53,989 bases of DNA from Pseudomonadota bacterium (GTDB taxonomy: Bacteria; Pseudomonadota; Gammaproteobacteria; Xanthomonadales; Rhodanobacteraceae), in assembly GCA_018240505.1 (NCBI GenBank), contig JAFEFQ010000256.1, forward strand, positions 1-53,989, given 5' to 3'. Positions 18,496 to 27,082 of the stretch are shown piece after piece; the first letter of the stretch is position 1; every line of letters starts with the position of its first letter. Under the pieces are notes generated by a model. The model saw only the letters and a program-made list of their open reading frames with translations. It searched no databases and had not been told where the DNA came from. The position numbers were made by a program, and so were the translations under genes.

Positions 18496-19200
18496 ATGCG
18501 TGTGCTCGTCTTCGCCATCACGCTGCTTGCCGACGCGCAGTTGCACGCCGCGCAGCCGGCTCCGGCTTCCGCTGTCGTTGCGCAGGCAGAAGCGCCGCTG
18601 CCGGCACAACCTTGGTCCGGGCTGACCGCTGCGCAGCGCGACGTGCTGGCGCCGGTGGGCGGGATCTGGGACGAGCTCGCCCCCGACGTGCAGCAGCATC
18701 TCGCCCAGGTCGCCCAGCGTTGGCCGAAGTTGACCGAAGCGCAGCGCGAACAGATCGACAAGCGCATGCAGAGGTGGGCCGCGATGCCGCCGGCGCAGCG
18801 CATCCGCCTGCTCGAACGCTATCGGCAATTCCACCGGCTGCCGGTCGAGCAGCAGGCGCGCATGCTCAACGCGTTCCGGCGCTTCGACGCGCTGCCCGAG
18901 GCCGAGCGTGCGCAGCTGCGCGAGCGGTTCGAGCGCATGAGTCCGGCCGAGCGCAACGCGTTTCTTGCGGGCGCCGGTATGGCCGGCCACGTCGGCATCG
19001 TGCGCGAAGTGCTGCAGACCGTGCCCACGCCCGAACGCCGCGCGACGCGCGAGATGTTCGACACGTTCACGCCCGAGCAGCGCCAGGCATTCGCCAAGGC
19101 ATGGCGCGCGCTGCCCGAGGATCAACGCGACGGCTATCGCCGCCAGATGCTGGCGATGTCTCCCGAGCAGCGCAGCGTGTCCCTGCAAGCCAAGCCCTGA
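18496..19200 (+). CDS. Secreted DUF3106 protein
   Basis: A 234-residue exported protein. A cleavable signal peptide (MRVLVFAITLLADAQLHA) is followed by repeats of a short helical motif, W/F-x-x-L-x-x-x-Q-R-x-x-L/I or L-P-x-x-x-R-x-x-L-R-x-R-F: for example GLTAAQRDVLAPV, KLTEAQREQIDKRMQRW, AMPPAQRIRLLERYRQF, RMSPAERNAF and TFTPEQRQAFAKAW. These are the hallmark of DUF3106, resembling the helical LTxxQ-type sensors of periplasmic stress systems (CpxP/Spy/ZraP-like), a similarity of pattern only. A TTG three codons upstream overlaps the DUF3619 stop and may be the real start. Third gene of the sigma-factor operon; a sensory or effector role in that system is inferred. Confidence 0.75.
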   Translation: MRVLVFAITLLADAQLHAAQPAPASAVVAQAEAPLPAQPWSGLTAAQRDVLAPVGGIWDELAPDVQQHLAQVAQRWPKLTEAQREQIDKRMQRWAAMPPAQRIRLLERYRQFHRLPVEQQARMLNAFRRFDALPEAERAQLRERFERMSPAERNAFLAGAGMAGHVGIVREVLQTVPTPERRATREMFDTFTPEQRQAFAKAWRALPEDQRDGYRRQMLAMSPEQRSVSLQAKP

Positions 19201-19255
19201 TCCCCGGGCACCTTGCTAAACCTGCTGCACTCGACCCGATTCAATCGAAATCGGG

Positions 19256-19443
19256 CGCGCCGGCGGTGCTCGGACTGCGCAGGCAGGATGCCGGAGCGAA
19301 CATTCGCGCAGCGAATGGCCCGCAGGGCGAGCCGCGGATGCGGCGAGTCATCCTCATGTACTGTCTGTACACTCCGGTTCCTGCGCTCCGGCGTCGCGCC
19401 CGATCCTGGACAAGACCGGCTCTTCGCTCGCTACGGTTTTTCG
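19256..19443 (+). repeat. Dispersed ~190-bp intergenic repeat, copy A
   Basis: Matches the segment 39997-40185 read in reverse complement at roughly nine bases in ten by eye, from GCGCGCCGGCGGTGCTCG to ACGGTTTTTCG. Contains the hairpin CATTCGC-GCA-GCGAATG and a divergent centre with TGTAC-TGTCT-GTACA. It fills most of the 320-base gap between the DUF3106 gene and the GT-C-like gene, in the same orientation as both. Short open frames inside it are not preserved in the other copy past the divergent centre, so it is not coding. Confidence 0.88.
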
Positions 19444-19520
19444 AGATGCCCTCTCCGTTTCGCATGCGCCGCACGATGCGGCTATAGTCGCGCGTCGATC
19501 CGCAGGACACGCCCCCGCGC

Positions 19521-21206
19521 ATGCGCAACACGGTTTTTTCCCCGATCTTCGCCGACGGCCTGCCGCTCCGCTGGCGCATTGCCGGCCTGCTGATCGCACT
19601 CGCCCTCGGCGCCTGGTGTTACGCACCGGGACTGCAGGCGTTTTTCGCCCAGGACGACTTCGCCTTTCTCGCCTTCGTGCGCCTGCTGCACCAGCCGTGG
19701 CTGCTGTTTACGCACAACCACTTCCCCGACTACGCCTACTTTCGCCCGCTCGGCGTGCTGCTGTGGTGGCTCGTCGCTGCCATAGCCGCTGACGCGGCGT
19801 GGCCCCAGTATGCGCTCAACCTCGTCCTGCATCTCGGCTGTGTTGCTGCTTTGTATACTTTGCTCCAACGCCTGCGCCATGATGCGCCGCTGAACGCGGC
19901 GTGGGCCGCGCTTTACGCCGCGCATCCGCTCGCGATCGGCACGGCGCTGTGGCTGTCGGATCGTTTCGACCTGCTCGCCACGCTGTTCTCGCTGCTCGCG
20001 GTCAGCGCCGCACTCGCGTATGCCGCGCACGCGCGCGCGGCGACGCTGTTCGGCCTGCTCGGCGCCCTGCTCGCGGCGCTGCTGGGCAAGGAGCTCAGCG
20101 TCGTCGGCGTGGCCGCGGCCTTTGCCGCGATCGCGATCGCGCCACGCGCGCGACTCGATGCGAAGCGGCGCACGATCGCGCTGGCCGCGATCACGGCGCT
20201 GACCTTCGCCTGGCTCGCCTGGCGCCACGCGATGCTGACGACATCGTTCGGCGGCGGCACGCATCTGCCGGCAACGGCCGCGTTCGCGACCGGAACATGG
20301 AACTGGCTGCGCGCAGGCGCCGTCTACCTGTTCGCCGATCCGCGCGCGCAGCGCTGGGCCTGTGTCCTCGTCGCGCTGGCAGTCGTGCTCTGGGGCGCCG
20401 CCGCGCTGCTGGCACGGCGCGAGACCACGGCGTCATCGCCGCGCCTGCACGTCGCGGCGGCGCTGCTCGTGTTGATCCTGCTGCCGGGCCTGGTCCAGGC
20501 GCCGGTCGCAGCCAGGCATCTCGCCGCGGGCATCGGTTCGGACCTGTTCTTCTTCAACCTGATCGTGCCGTCGCGGTTCTTTCATCTCGGCCTGGCAGGG
20601 CTGATCTGCGGCCTCGCGCTGATCACGACGCCGCAACGGGCAACGGCAAGGTCGCCCGCCCTGCGTCTGTCGGTCACCGGCATCCTGCTCGCCTTGCTCG
20701 CGCTCGTGCCGCTGTCGCGGCAGATCGCCGGCGACTACGCAGCGGGCACGGACAGGCAGGCCGCTGCGTTCGCCGCCGCCGAAGCCGCGCTCGCACGGGC
20801 GGCGTTGCCGGCACACGGCTGCCAGGTATACTTTTTACACACCTCCGCATTGTGGGGTTTCACGGGCTTGAGCGACTCGATCGCCAAGGGCCTCGCCGCG
20901 CAGCCGGAGCGCCTCGCCCACTGCCTGGTCAGTACCGAGCAGCCGGCGTGGACCTACTTCGTGCGCAAGGGCAGCGTGCAAGCCGACGACTACCGTCCCC
21001 TGCATCCGCTCGAAGTGGCCGGCAAGCCGTTTCCGGTGCTCGAAATCGGCGACACCGAGGCGCTGTACTTCACGCTGGGCGAAGACCTGCGCGCGGCGCC
21101 ACCCGCCGGCGCGATCTTTCTCGAATACCGCGACGGCGCCTTCGTCGACGTCAGCGCGGCGGTGCGCAGCGGCGAACTCAAACCCGACTTCGCGACGAGC
21201 AAGTAG
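19521..21206 (+). CDS. GT-C-fold-like polytopic membrane protein
   Basis: A 561-residue integral membrane protein with about ten to eleven helices in the first 420 residues and a soluble C-terminal domain (about 425-561). After helix 1 (IAGLLIALALGAWCYAPGL) comes a loop AFFAQDDFAFLAFVRLL with paired Asp45-Asp46, the position and form of the catalytic acidic motif in GT-C glycosyltransferases such as protein O-mannosyltransferases; YFRPLGVLLWWL and LYAAHPLAIGTALWLSDRFDLLATLFSLL also fit that superfamily. A lipid-linked-sugar glycosyltransferase is therefore likely but the acceptor is unknown. The C-terminal domain (CQVYFLHTSALWGFTGLSD) matches no family I know. Two GTATAC sites with AT-rich codons lie in the gene. 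Confidence 0.65.
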   Translation: MRNTVFSPIFADGLPLRWRIAGLLIALALGAWCYAPGLQAFFAQDDFAFLAFVRLLHQPWLLFTHNHFPDYAYFRPLGVLLWWLVAAIAADAAWPQYALNLVLHLGCVAALYTLLQRLRHDAPLNAAWAALYAAHPLAIGTALWLSDRFDLLATLFSLLAVSAALAYAAHARAATLFGLLGALLAALLGKELSVVGVAAAFAAIAIAPRARLDAKRRTIALAAITALTFAWLAWRHAMLTTSFGGGTHLPATAAFATGTWNWLRAGAVYLFADPRAQRWACVLVALAVVLWGAAALLARRETTASSPRLHVAAALLVLILLPGLVQAPVAARHLAAGIGSDLFFFNLIVPSRFFHLGLAGLICGLALITTPQRATARSPALRLSVTGILLALLALVPLSRQIAGDYAAGTDRQAAAFAAAEAALARAALPAHGCQVYFLHTSALWGFTGLSDSIAKGLAAQPERLAHCLVSTEQPAWTYFVRKGSVQADDYRPLHPLEVAGKPFPVLEIGDTEALYFTLGEDLRAAPPAGAIFLEYRDGAFVDVSAAVRSGELKPDFATSK

Positions 21207-21209
21207 ATT

Positions 21210-22466
21210 TCATACCGTCGCCAGGCTGACGAGAAACGCCGCCCCCGCGCAGAACGCGATCAGGACCGTGTAGCAGGTACCGATCATGCCGTACTTCAGC
21301 GTGGTCATGATCCAGCCCTGTTTGTATACTTTTTTCTGCATGAGGAACAGGTAGATCGGCAGCCACCAGCCGATCACGAACAGCAGCAGGTTCAGCACGG
21401 GTAGCAGCCACTCCGCGGAACCCTGCGCCCAGCTTTTCGTCATGCCGACGAGCACGAGCAGGAACAGCGACAGGAAGATGAAAGCGTGGCTGTGCAGGGC
21501 GACGATCATGTGCTCCATGTACAGGCGCCGCTTGAACACGTAGAAGATCTTCAGCAGCAGCGCGAACAGCGGCATCAGCACGAACAGCACCTGCGGCAGC
21601 GAGCCGATCGCGCCGAGAACGAGCGGCTTGGGGTCCTTGCCGAGTTTGGCCAGATTCTCCTTCGCGTGTTCGAGCATCTGGGCGATCTTGTCGTCGAGGA
21701 ATTTCGGTCCGCCCAGGTGCACCGGATTCGTCTTCGGGTTCCAGGTTTTGCCGGCGATCGTGAAATTGAGATCGTCGCTGTCCGGATCGGACGGCACGGG
21801 TTCGCCCTTGGCCTTGGCCTCCTCGACCTTCTTCAGGTACTGCAGGCGCTTGTCGGCACGGCGCTCGATCAGCTGGGTCGCCTTCTCGATGCCTTTGTTG
21901 GCGGCGGCCGGCACCGCCGAATCGGCCTTGTGCAAACCGGCGAGTGCGGCGTCGCGCTGCTTCGCCACCTCTTCCACCGTCGTCGCCTTGCCGATCGCAT
22001 CGGCCGCGTCCTCCTCCCCGGTATTGCCGAAATTGGCGTCGCCGATCGCGAACTGCATGAGGAAGAACGCGAGGATGCTGAGGAAAAAATAAAGACGAAA
22101 CGGCGTCACGTAACGCACGCGCCGGCCTTCGAAGTATTCGCAGGTGAGATAGCCCGGGCGGAAATACAGCGGCAGGATCGAGCGGAAGATGCGCGAGTCG
22201 ATGTTGAGGATCGTGTCGGCCGCGTCGGCGAGAATGCTCGACAGGTGCCGCACCATGCCCTTGACCGGCTGGCCGCAGGCGTAGCAGTGCGGACCGAGCA
22301 GGGGCGTGCCGCAGTTCGCGCAGGTCGCGCGCACGGGCGCACGCGCGGATTGACCGCCTGCGCCGTGCATGCCGAATTGCGCATCCTGCATGGCCGCTTC
22401 CGGCGGCAGCAGCGGCACGGGCGGCAACGGGTCGATCGGCGCTTTGTCGTCGGTAGGCGTGGTCAT
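21210..22466 (-). CDS. DUF3667 zinc-ribbon membrane protein
   Basis: A 418-residue protein. A Pro-rich N-terminus leads to a zinc ribbon with CANCG (about 48-52) and CYACGQ (about 61-66), then the DUF3667 signature: H-L-x-S, D-x-x-x-x-I-L-N-I-D-S-R-I-F-R-S-I-L-P-L-Y, RPGYLTCEYFEGRRVRYVTPFRLY and a helix FFLSILAFFLMQFAI. A long charged, partly coiled middle (about 140-270) precedes four more membrane helices (LPQVLFVLMPLFALLLKIFYVF and others). Function unknown; the zinc ribbon may mediate protein contacts. The ATG at 22466 is preferred to a TTG three codons earlier. The gene converges on the GT-C-like gene with three bases between stops and diverges from the MATE exporter. Confidence 0.8.
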   Translation of the reverse strand: MTTPTDDKAPIDPLPPVPLLPPEAAMQDAQFGMHGAGGQSARAPVRATCANCGTPLLGPHCYACGQPVKGMVRHLSSILADAADTILNIDSRIFRSILPLYFRPGYLTCEYFEGRRVRYVTPFRLYFFLSILAFFLMQFAIGDANFGNTGEEDAADAIGKATTVEEVAKQRDAALAGLHKADSAVPAAANKGIEKATQLIERRADKRLQYLKKVEEAKAKGEPVPSDPDSDDLNFTIAGKTWNPKTNPVHLGGPKFLDDKIAQMLEHAKENLAKLGKDPKPLVLGAIGSLPQVLFVLMPLFALLLKIFYVFKRRLYMEHMIVALHSHAFIFLSLFLLVLVGMTKSWAQGSAEWLLPVLNLLLFVIGWWLPIYLFLMQKKVYKQGWIMTTLKYGMIGTCYTVLIAFCAGAAFLVSLATV

Positions 22467-22573
22467 GGCGCGCAATGCTAACCCGGATTGGCTTGCACGT
22501 AGAGTGCACCGATTGCGCCTCGTCGCGAACCCGCATCGGCTAAACTGCGCGACCGCAGTCTGCCGATTTCCTC

Positions 22574-23941
22574 ATGCCTTCCGCTCCCGCCGCCGCTGCC
22601 GCGCCCGCCACGTTCGGGCGCGAATTGCGCGACACGCTCGTCCTCGCGCTGCCGCTGATCGCCGGCCAGCTCTCGGCGATCGGCATGAACGTCGTCGACA
22701 CGATGCTCGCCGGCCACTACAACGCGCACACGCTCGCCGCGGTCGCGGTCGGCGCCGGCGTGTGGTCGCTCGCGATCGTCACCGGCATCGGCGTGATGAT
22801 GTCGGTGCCGCCGAGCGTGGCCCAGCTCGCCGGTGCGCGGCGGCGCGCCGAGATCGGCCCGCTGTTCCGCCAGGCGTTGTGGATGGCATTGCTGCTCGGC
22901 ATCGGCCTGCTGCTGTTCGTACGCCAGGTCGGACCGCTGCTGCTGGCCGGTTTCGGCGTCGACCCGGGCATCGTCGAGGACACGACGGAATTCATCCGCG
23001 CCGTGGCCTGGGGCGCGCCGGCGCTGACCGCGTATTTCGCGATGCGCGGCTTGTCCGAGGGCCTGTCGCTGACCCGGCCGACGATGTACTTCGGCCTGCT
23101 CGGCCTCGTCGTGCTCGCACCGATCGGCTACACGCTGATGTACGGCAAGCTCGGCTTCGCCCCGCGCGGCGCACAAGGCTCGGGCGAGGCCACGGCGCTC
23201 GTGCTGTGGATCGAGGCGGTCGCGTTCGCGCTGTACCTGCACCGCCACCGCAACTACCGCGACATCGCGCCGTTCGCGCATTTCGAGCCACCGCGCTGGC
23301 GCGAGATCGGCGCGCTGCTGCGCCTCGGCGTGCCGATGGGCGTCGCGCTGCTTATGGAGGCCGGCCTGTTCGTGTGCACGGCGTTGCTGATCGCCTCGCT
23401 CGGTGCGGTCACCGTGGCCAGCCATCAGGTCGCGATCAACGTCGCTTCGGTCACCTTCATGGTGCCGCTCGGCCTGGCGATGGCGACGACCGTGCGCGTC
23501 GGCAACGCGGTCGGCCGCGGCGACGCACACGGCATGCGCGCGGCCGGTCTCGCCGGCATGGCGCTGTCGCTGGCCACGCAGTGCGTCGCCTCGACCGCGA
23601 TGGCGGTGTTTCCGCATGCGATCGCGCGCGCCTACACGGACGACGCCGCGGTCGCGGCGCTCGCCGCGCAGCTGCTCATCCTCGCCGCGATCTTCCAGCT
23701 CTCCGACGGCATCCAGGTCACCGCCGGCGGCGCACTGCGCGGGCTCAAAGACACGACGATGCCGATGATCATCACCAGCCTCGCCTACTGGGCGGTCGGC
23801 ATGCCGGTCGGCTGGTGGCTGGCTTTTCGCCAGGGCTACGGCGCACGCGGGATGTGGATGGGCCTGGCCGCCGGATTGACCGCCGCTGCGGTGCTGCTGA
23901 CCCTGCGCTTCCTGCGCGCGAGCCGCGCACGAATGGCATGA
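22574..23941 (+). CDS. norM: MATE-family multidrug/Na+ or H+ antiporter (NorM type)
   Basis: A 455-residue inner-membrane exporter with twelve helices in two MatE halves. The N-half begins ELRDTLVLALPLIAGQLSAIGMNVVDTMLAGHY, with the acidic residue in helix 1/2 used for cation coupling, and PPSVAQLAGA; the C-half contains PMGVALLMEAGLFVCTALLI and ASHQVAINVAS, then GNAVGRGD and IQVTAGGALRGLKDTTMP. Overall order and length match NorM/YdhE of gammaproteobacteria. It extrudes cationic drugs and dyes in characterised relatives. The name is by family. Confidence 0.92.
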   Translation: MPSAPAAAAAPATFGRELRDTLVLALPLIAGQLSAIGMNVVDTMLAGHYNAHTLAAVAVGAGVWSLAIVTGIGVMMSVPPSVAQLAGARRRAEIGPLFRQALWMALLLGIGLLLFVRQVGPLLLAGFGVDPGIVEDTTEFIRAVAWGAPALTAYFAMRGLSEGLSLTRPTMYFGLLGLVVLAPIGYTLMYGKLGFAPRGAQGSGEATALVLWIEAVAFALYLHRHRNYRDIAPFAHFEPPRWREIGALLRLGVPMGVALLMEAGLFVCTALLIASLGAVTVASHQVAINVASVTFMVPLGLAMATTVRVGNAVGRGDAHGMRAAGLAGMALSLATQCVASTAMAVFPHAIARAYTDDAAVAALAAQLLILAAIFQLSDGIQVTAGGALRGLKDTTMPMIITSLAYWAVGMPVGWWLAFRQGYGARGMWMGLAAGLTAAAVLLTLRFLRASRARMA

Positions 23942-24025
23942 CTTAAGGCCGTATGCCGGCAGGCGCCTGTTCGGTTAATCTGCGCACAGATCACTTTGGA
24001 TACTCTTCTTCGAGGAAGATTCGGT

Positions 24026-25873
24026 ATGGCTGAGAAAAGCCGCGGCGTATTCGCCACCCTGTTCGTCTGGGCCTGGAACCTGTTCAACTTCATCCGCCGC
24101 TTCGTGTTCGGCGTGGTCGCGCTGTTCCTGCTGCTGGTCTTTTTCGTCGCGCTGCGTGCGGGCGGCGGCAAGGTCGTGCTGCAGGAACGCACCGCGCTCG
24201 TGCTCGATCCGAAAGGCAGCATCGTCGAGCAATACTCGTCCGATCCGGCGCAGCGCGCGTTCGCCGGCGCGTTCGGACAGAAGATCAAGGAAGTGCAGCT
24301 GCGCGATCTGATCCGCGCGATCGATGCCGCGGCGGCCGACAAGCGCATCGAGCGCCTCGTCATCGAGCCCGACCAGATCGCCTCGGCCGGCATCGCCACG
24401 CTGCACGAGATCGGCGCGGCGATCGAGCGCTTCAAGGCCGCGGGCAAGGACGTCGTCGCCGTGTCGAACGCGATGAGCCAGAGCCAGTATCTGCTCGCCG
24501 CACACGCAAACCAGATCCTGCTGCATCCCGACGGCGACCTGCTGCTCGAGGGCCTCGGCCGCTACCGCACCTACTACAAGGACGCGCTCGACTGGCTCGG
24601 CGTCGACGTGCACCTGTTCCGCGTCGGCGAGTACAAGTCCTACGCCGAGCCGTACATCCGCAACGACGCCTCGCCCGAGTCGAAGGAAGCCGATCTGTAC
24701 TGGATGAACGGCGTCTGGGGCGACTACCTCAAGGAAATCGGCAGCGCGCGCAAGCTCGACCCGAAGGCGATCGCGGCGCAGATCGACAACTACGCGACCT
24801 CGATCAAGGCCGCGAACGGCGATCTCGCCAAGCTCGCGCTCGAAGCCAGGCTCGTCGACCGGCTCGCCACGCGCGACGAGGCCGAGGCGCTGCTGATCGA
24901 AAAGGGCGTCAAGCAGGAGAACAGCTTCCGCCAGATCGATTTCCAGGACTATGCCGCACTCGTGCAGTCCGAGAATCCGCTCGACGCGCGCCCGCAGGTC
25001 GGCATCGTCGTCGCCCAGGGCGAGATCCTCGACGGCGACCAGGCCGCCGGCACGGTCGGCGGCGAATCGACCGCCAAGCTCGTGCGCCAGGCGCGCGAGA
25101 ACAAGAACGTCAAGGCCGTCGTGCTGCGCGTCAACTCGCCGGGCGGCAGCGCATTCGCCTCCGAGCTGATCCGCCGCGAGATCGAACTGACCAAGGCGGC
25201 GGGCAAACCGGTCGTCGTCTCGATGGGCGATGTCGCCGCCTCGGGCGGCTACTGGATCTCGATGAACGGCGACCAGATCTTTGCCGAGCCGACCACGATC
25301 ACGGGTTCGATCGGCATCTTCGGCCTGTTCATGAATTTCCCGAAGACGCTGGCGAAGCTCAACGTGCACACCGACGGCGTCGGCACGACCTCGCTCGCCG
25401 GCGCGCTCGATCCGCGCCGCGCGCTCGACCCGAAGGTCGGCGAGATCATCCAGAGCATCATCGACAAGGGCTACCAGAATTTCATCACCAAGGTGGCCGC
25501 GGCGCGCAAGAAGAAACCCGAGGAAATCGACGCGATCGCGCGCGGCCGCGTGTGGAGCGGCGCGCAGGCGAAGGAACGCGGCCTCGTCGACCAGCTCGGC
25601 GGCCTGCGCGAAGCGACGGCGGCGGCGGCACAGGCGGCCAAGCTCGGCGACAACTACCAGGTGCGCTACGTCGAGAAGTCGCTGTCGGCGTGGGAGCGGT
25701 TCGTCGTCGGTCTGTCGAACGACGCGTCGGCGAGTTTCGTCCAGAGCCTGGTGCCCGAATCGATGCGCACCCTGCTCGCCCAGCCCGACGTGCAGGGCCA
25801 GCTCAAGCTGCTGCGCTCGCTCGATTCGAACAAGGTCGGCGTGTTCGCCTACTGCTTCTGCGAAATCAAGTGA
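24026..25873 (+). CDS. sppA: Signal peptide peptidase SppA, 67K type
   Basis: A 615-residue inner-membrane serine protease of clan SK (family S49), the duplicated long form. One N-terminal helix (FVFGVVALFLLLVFFVAL) anchors it; the rest is periplasmic. The catalytic dyad is visible: Lys204 in GEYKSYAEPYIRN and Ser406 in GDVAASGGYWIS, close to E. coli Lys209 and Ser409. RVNSPGGSAFASELI and PTTITGSIGIFG complete the active-site cradle. It degrades cleaved signal peptides. The ATG at 24026 has GAGGAAG upstream; an earlier TTG would add ten residues. A perfect palindrome overlaps the stop codon. Confidence 0.95.
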   Translation: MAEKSRGVFATLFVWAWNLFNFIRRFVFGVVALFLLLVFFVALRAGGGKVVLQERTALVLDPKGSIVEQYSSDPAQRAFAGAFGQKIKEVQLRDLIRAIDAAAADKRIERLVIEPDQIASAGIATLHEIGAAIERFKAAGKDVVAVSNAMSQSQYLLAAHANQILLHPDGDLLLEGLGRYRTYYKDALDWLGVDVHLFRVGEYKSYAEPYIRNDASPESKEADLYWMNGVWGDYLKEIGSARKLDPKAIAAQIDNYATSIKAANGDLAKLALEARLVDRLATRDEAEALLIEKGVKQENSFRQIDFQDYAALVQSENPLDARPQVGIVVAQGEILDGDQAAGTVGGESTAKLVRQARENKNVKAVVLRVNSPGGSAFASELIRREIELTKAAGKPVVVSMGDVAASGGYWISMNGDQIFAEPTTITGSIGIFGLFMNFPKTLAKLNVHTDGVGTTSLAGALDPRRALDPKVGEIIQSIIDKGYQNFITKVAAARKKKPEEIDAIARGRVWSGAQAKERGLVDQLGGLREATAAAAQAAKLGDNYQVRYVEKSLSAWERFVVGLSNDASASFVQSLVPESMRTLLAQPDVQGQLKLLRSLDSNKVGVFAYCFCEIK

Positions 25874-25889
25874 GTTCAGGATGAACTCA
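25871..25889. other. Perfect palindrome overlapping the sppA stop
   Basis: TGAGTTCA-GGA-TGAACTCA; the first three bases are the sppA stop codon. No T-run follows. The next 90 bases (CATCCCGG, GCCGGGATCC, CGTCATCCCG) look like a worn intergenic palindromic repeat. Confidence 0.5.
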
Positions 25890-25977
25890 TCCCGGCCAGC
25901 ACGGGGATGTGCGGTGAGCCGGGATCCAGTTTCAACGCGATGCCGTCATCCCGTTGAACGCACAGGCACGCGCTACA

Positions 25978-26208
25978 TCACCCACCCGCGTCTTCCAGCT
26001 TCTTGTCCATGTCCTTCTTCTGCTGGTCGACCGTGTCCTGCACGGCCTTCGCCTTGTCGAGGGCCTTGAGCTGGGCGTCGATCACCGTCTTCTGCCTTTC
26101 CGCCGGCTTTGCCGGCTGCGCAGCCACGGGCGCGGGCGGCGGCACGCTGCGCGAGCAAGAAACGGAGATCGCGGCGAGGGCGAGGATCGGTAACGTGGCG
26201 ATACGCAT
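25978..26208 (-). CDS. Small lipoprotein with coiled-coil tail
   Basis: A 76-residue putative lipoprotein. The signal peptide MRIATLPILALAAISVSC ends in a lipobox-like ISVSC at residue 18. A Pro/Ala-rich linker (VPPPAPVAAQPAKPAE) leads to a helical, highly charged tail (DAQLKALDKAKAVQDTVDQQKKDMDKKLEDAGG) with heptad-like spacing. Such proteins may link outer membrane and periplasm, but nothing specific is recognised. It is convergent with sppA and diverges from the SDR gene. Confidence 0.6.
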   Translation of the reverse strand: MRIATLPILALAAISVSCSRSVPPPAPVAAQPAKPAERQKTVIDAQLKALDKAKAVQDTVDQQKKDMDKKLEDAGG

Positions 26209-26296
26209 GGCGAACTCCGGAACCAGTCGTTAAAGTCTGCGCCGTGGAACCGCACCTGTACAGGCCAGGCGGCCACGTTTCGCGGAGATCATCATC

Positions 26297-27079
26297 ATGA
26301 CGACGAATGCGGCACGCTGGCGACTCGACGGACAGGTCGCCCTGATCACGGGCGCGAGCCGCGGCATCGGCCTCGCGACCGCGCGCGAGTTCGCCCTGCT
26401 CGGCGCCGACGTGCTCATGGTCGCGCGCGACGAGGCGCATCTGGAGTCGGCGCGCGCGGAACTGGCCGAGGAATTTCCCGACGGCGACATCGTCAGCTTC
26501 GCCGCCGACGTCGCCGACGCCGAACAGCGCCGCGAAGTGTTCGACTGGGTCGCCGACCTCGAGCTGCCGCTGTCCATCCTCGTCAACAACGCCGGCGGCA
26601 ACACGAGCAAGCCGACGCTGGACTACGACGAAGCCGAGGTGCGCAAGCTGATCGAAGTGAACGTGATGAGCGCATTCGAGATGAGCCGCCTCGCCCATGC
26701 GCAGCTCGCCGAGCACGGCAATGCGGCGATCGTCAACGTCAGTTCGGTGTCCGGCCTGACCCACGTGCGCACCGGCTCGCCCTACGGCATGACCAAGGCC
26801 GCGCTCGCGCAGCTGACCCGCAACCTCGCCTGCGAATGGGCCGAGGACGGCATCCGCGTCAACGCGGTCGCGCCGTGGTACATCCGCACCCAGCGCACCG
26901 CGGTCAAGCTCGCCGACGAGGAATATCTCGACGAAGTGCTGGCGCGCACGCCGATGGGCCGCGTCGGCGAGCCCGAGGAGGTCGCCGCCGGGATCGCCTT
27001 TCTCTGCCTGCCCGCCGCGGCGTACATCACCGGCGAATGCATCGCGGTCGACGGTGGTTTCCTGCGTTACGGGTTTTGA
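26297..27079 (+). CDS. Short-chain dehydrogenase/reductase (tropinone-reductase-like)
   Basis: A 260-residue classical SDR. NAD(P)-binding TGASRGIG at about 18-25, NNAGG (about 95-99), catalytic Ser in NVSSVSG (about 148) and Y-x-x-x-K in [13 protein letters not shown] (about 162-166). The C-terminal [15 protein letters not shown] is the usual end of FabG-like members. Closest by pattern to the plant tropinone-reductase-like group ([18 protein letters not shown], ...[21 protein letters not shown]). Substrate unknown. The GTG of the downstream glycosylase gene is three bases after its stop, so the two are coupled. Confidence 0.88.
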   Translation: MTTNAARWRLDGQVALITGASRGIGLATAREFALLGADVLMVARDEAHLESARAELAEEFPDGDIVSFAADVADAEQRREVFDWVADLELPLSILVNNAGGNTSKPTLDYDEAEVRKLIEVNVMSAFEMSRLAHAQLAEHGNAAIVNVSSVSGLTHVRTGSPYGMTKAALAQLTRNLACEWAEDGIRVNAVAPWYIRTQRTAVKLADEEYLDEVLARTPMGRVGEPEEVAAGIAFLCLPAAAYITGECIAVDGGFLRYGF

Positions 27080-27082
27080 TGC

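Noticed and set aside
19307..19500. Small coding genes inside the dispersed repeat (RTFAQRMARRASRGC frames)
   Set aside because: The frame is shared only in the first part of the two copies and diverges after the variable centre, as expected of noncoding DNA.
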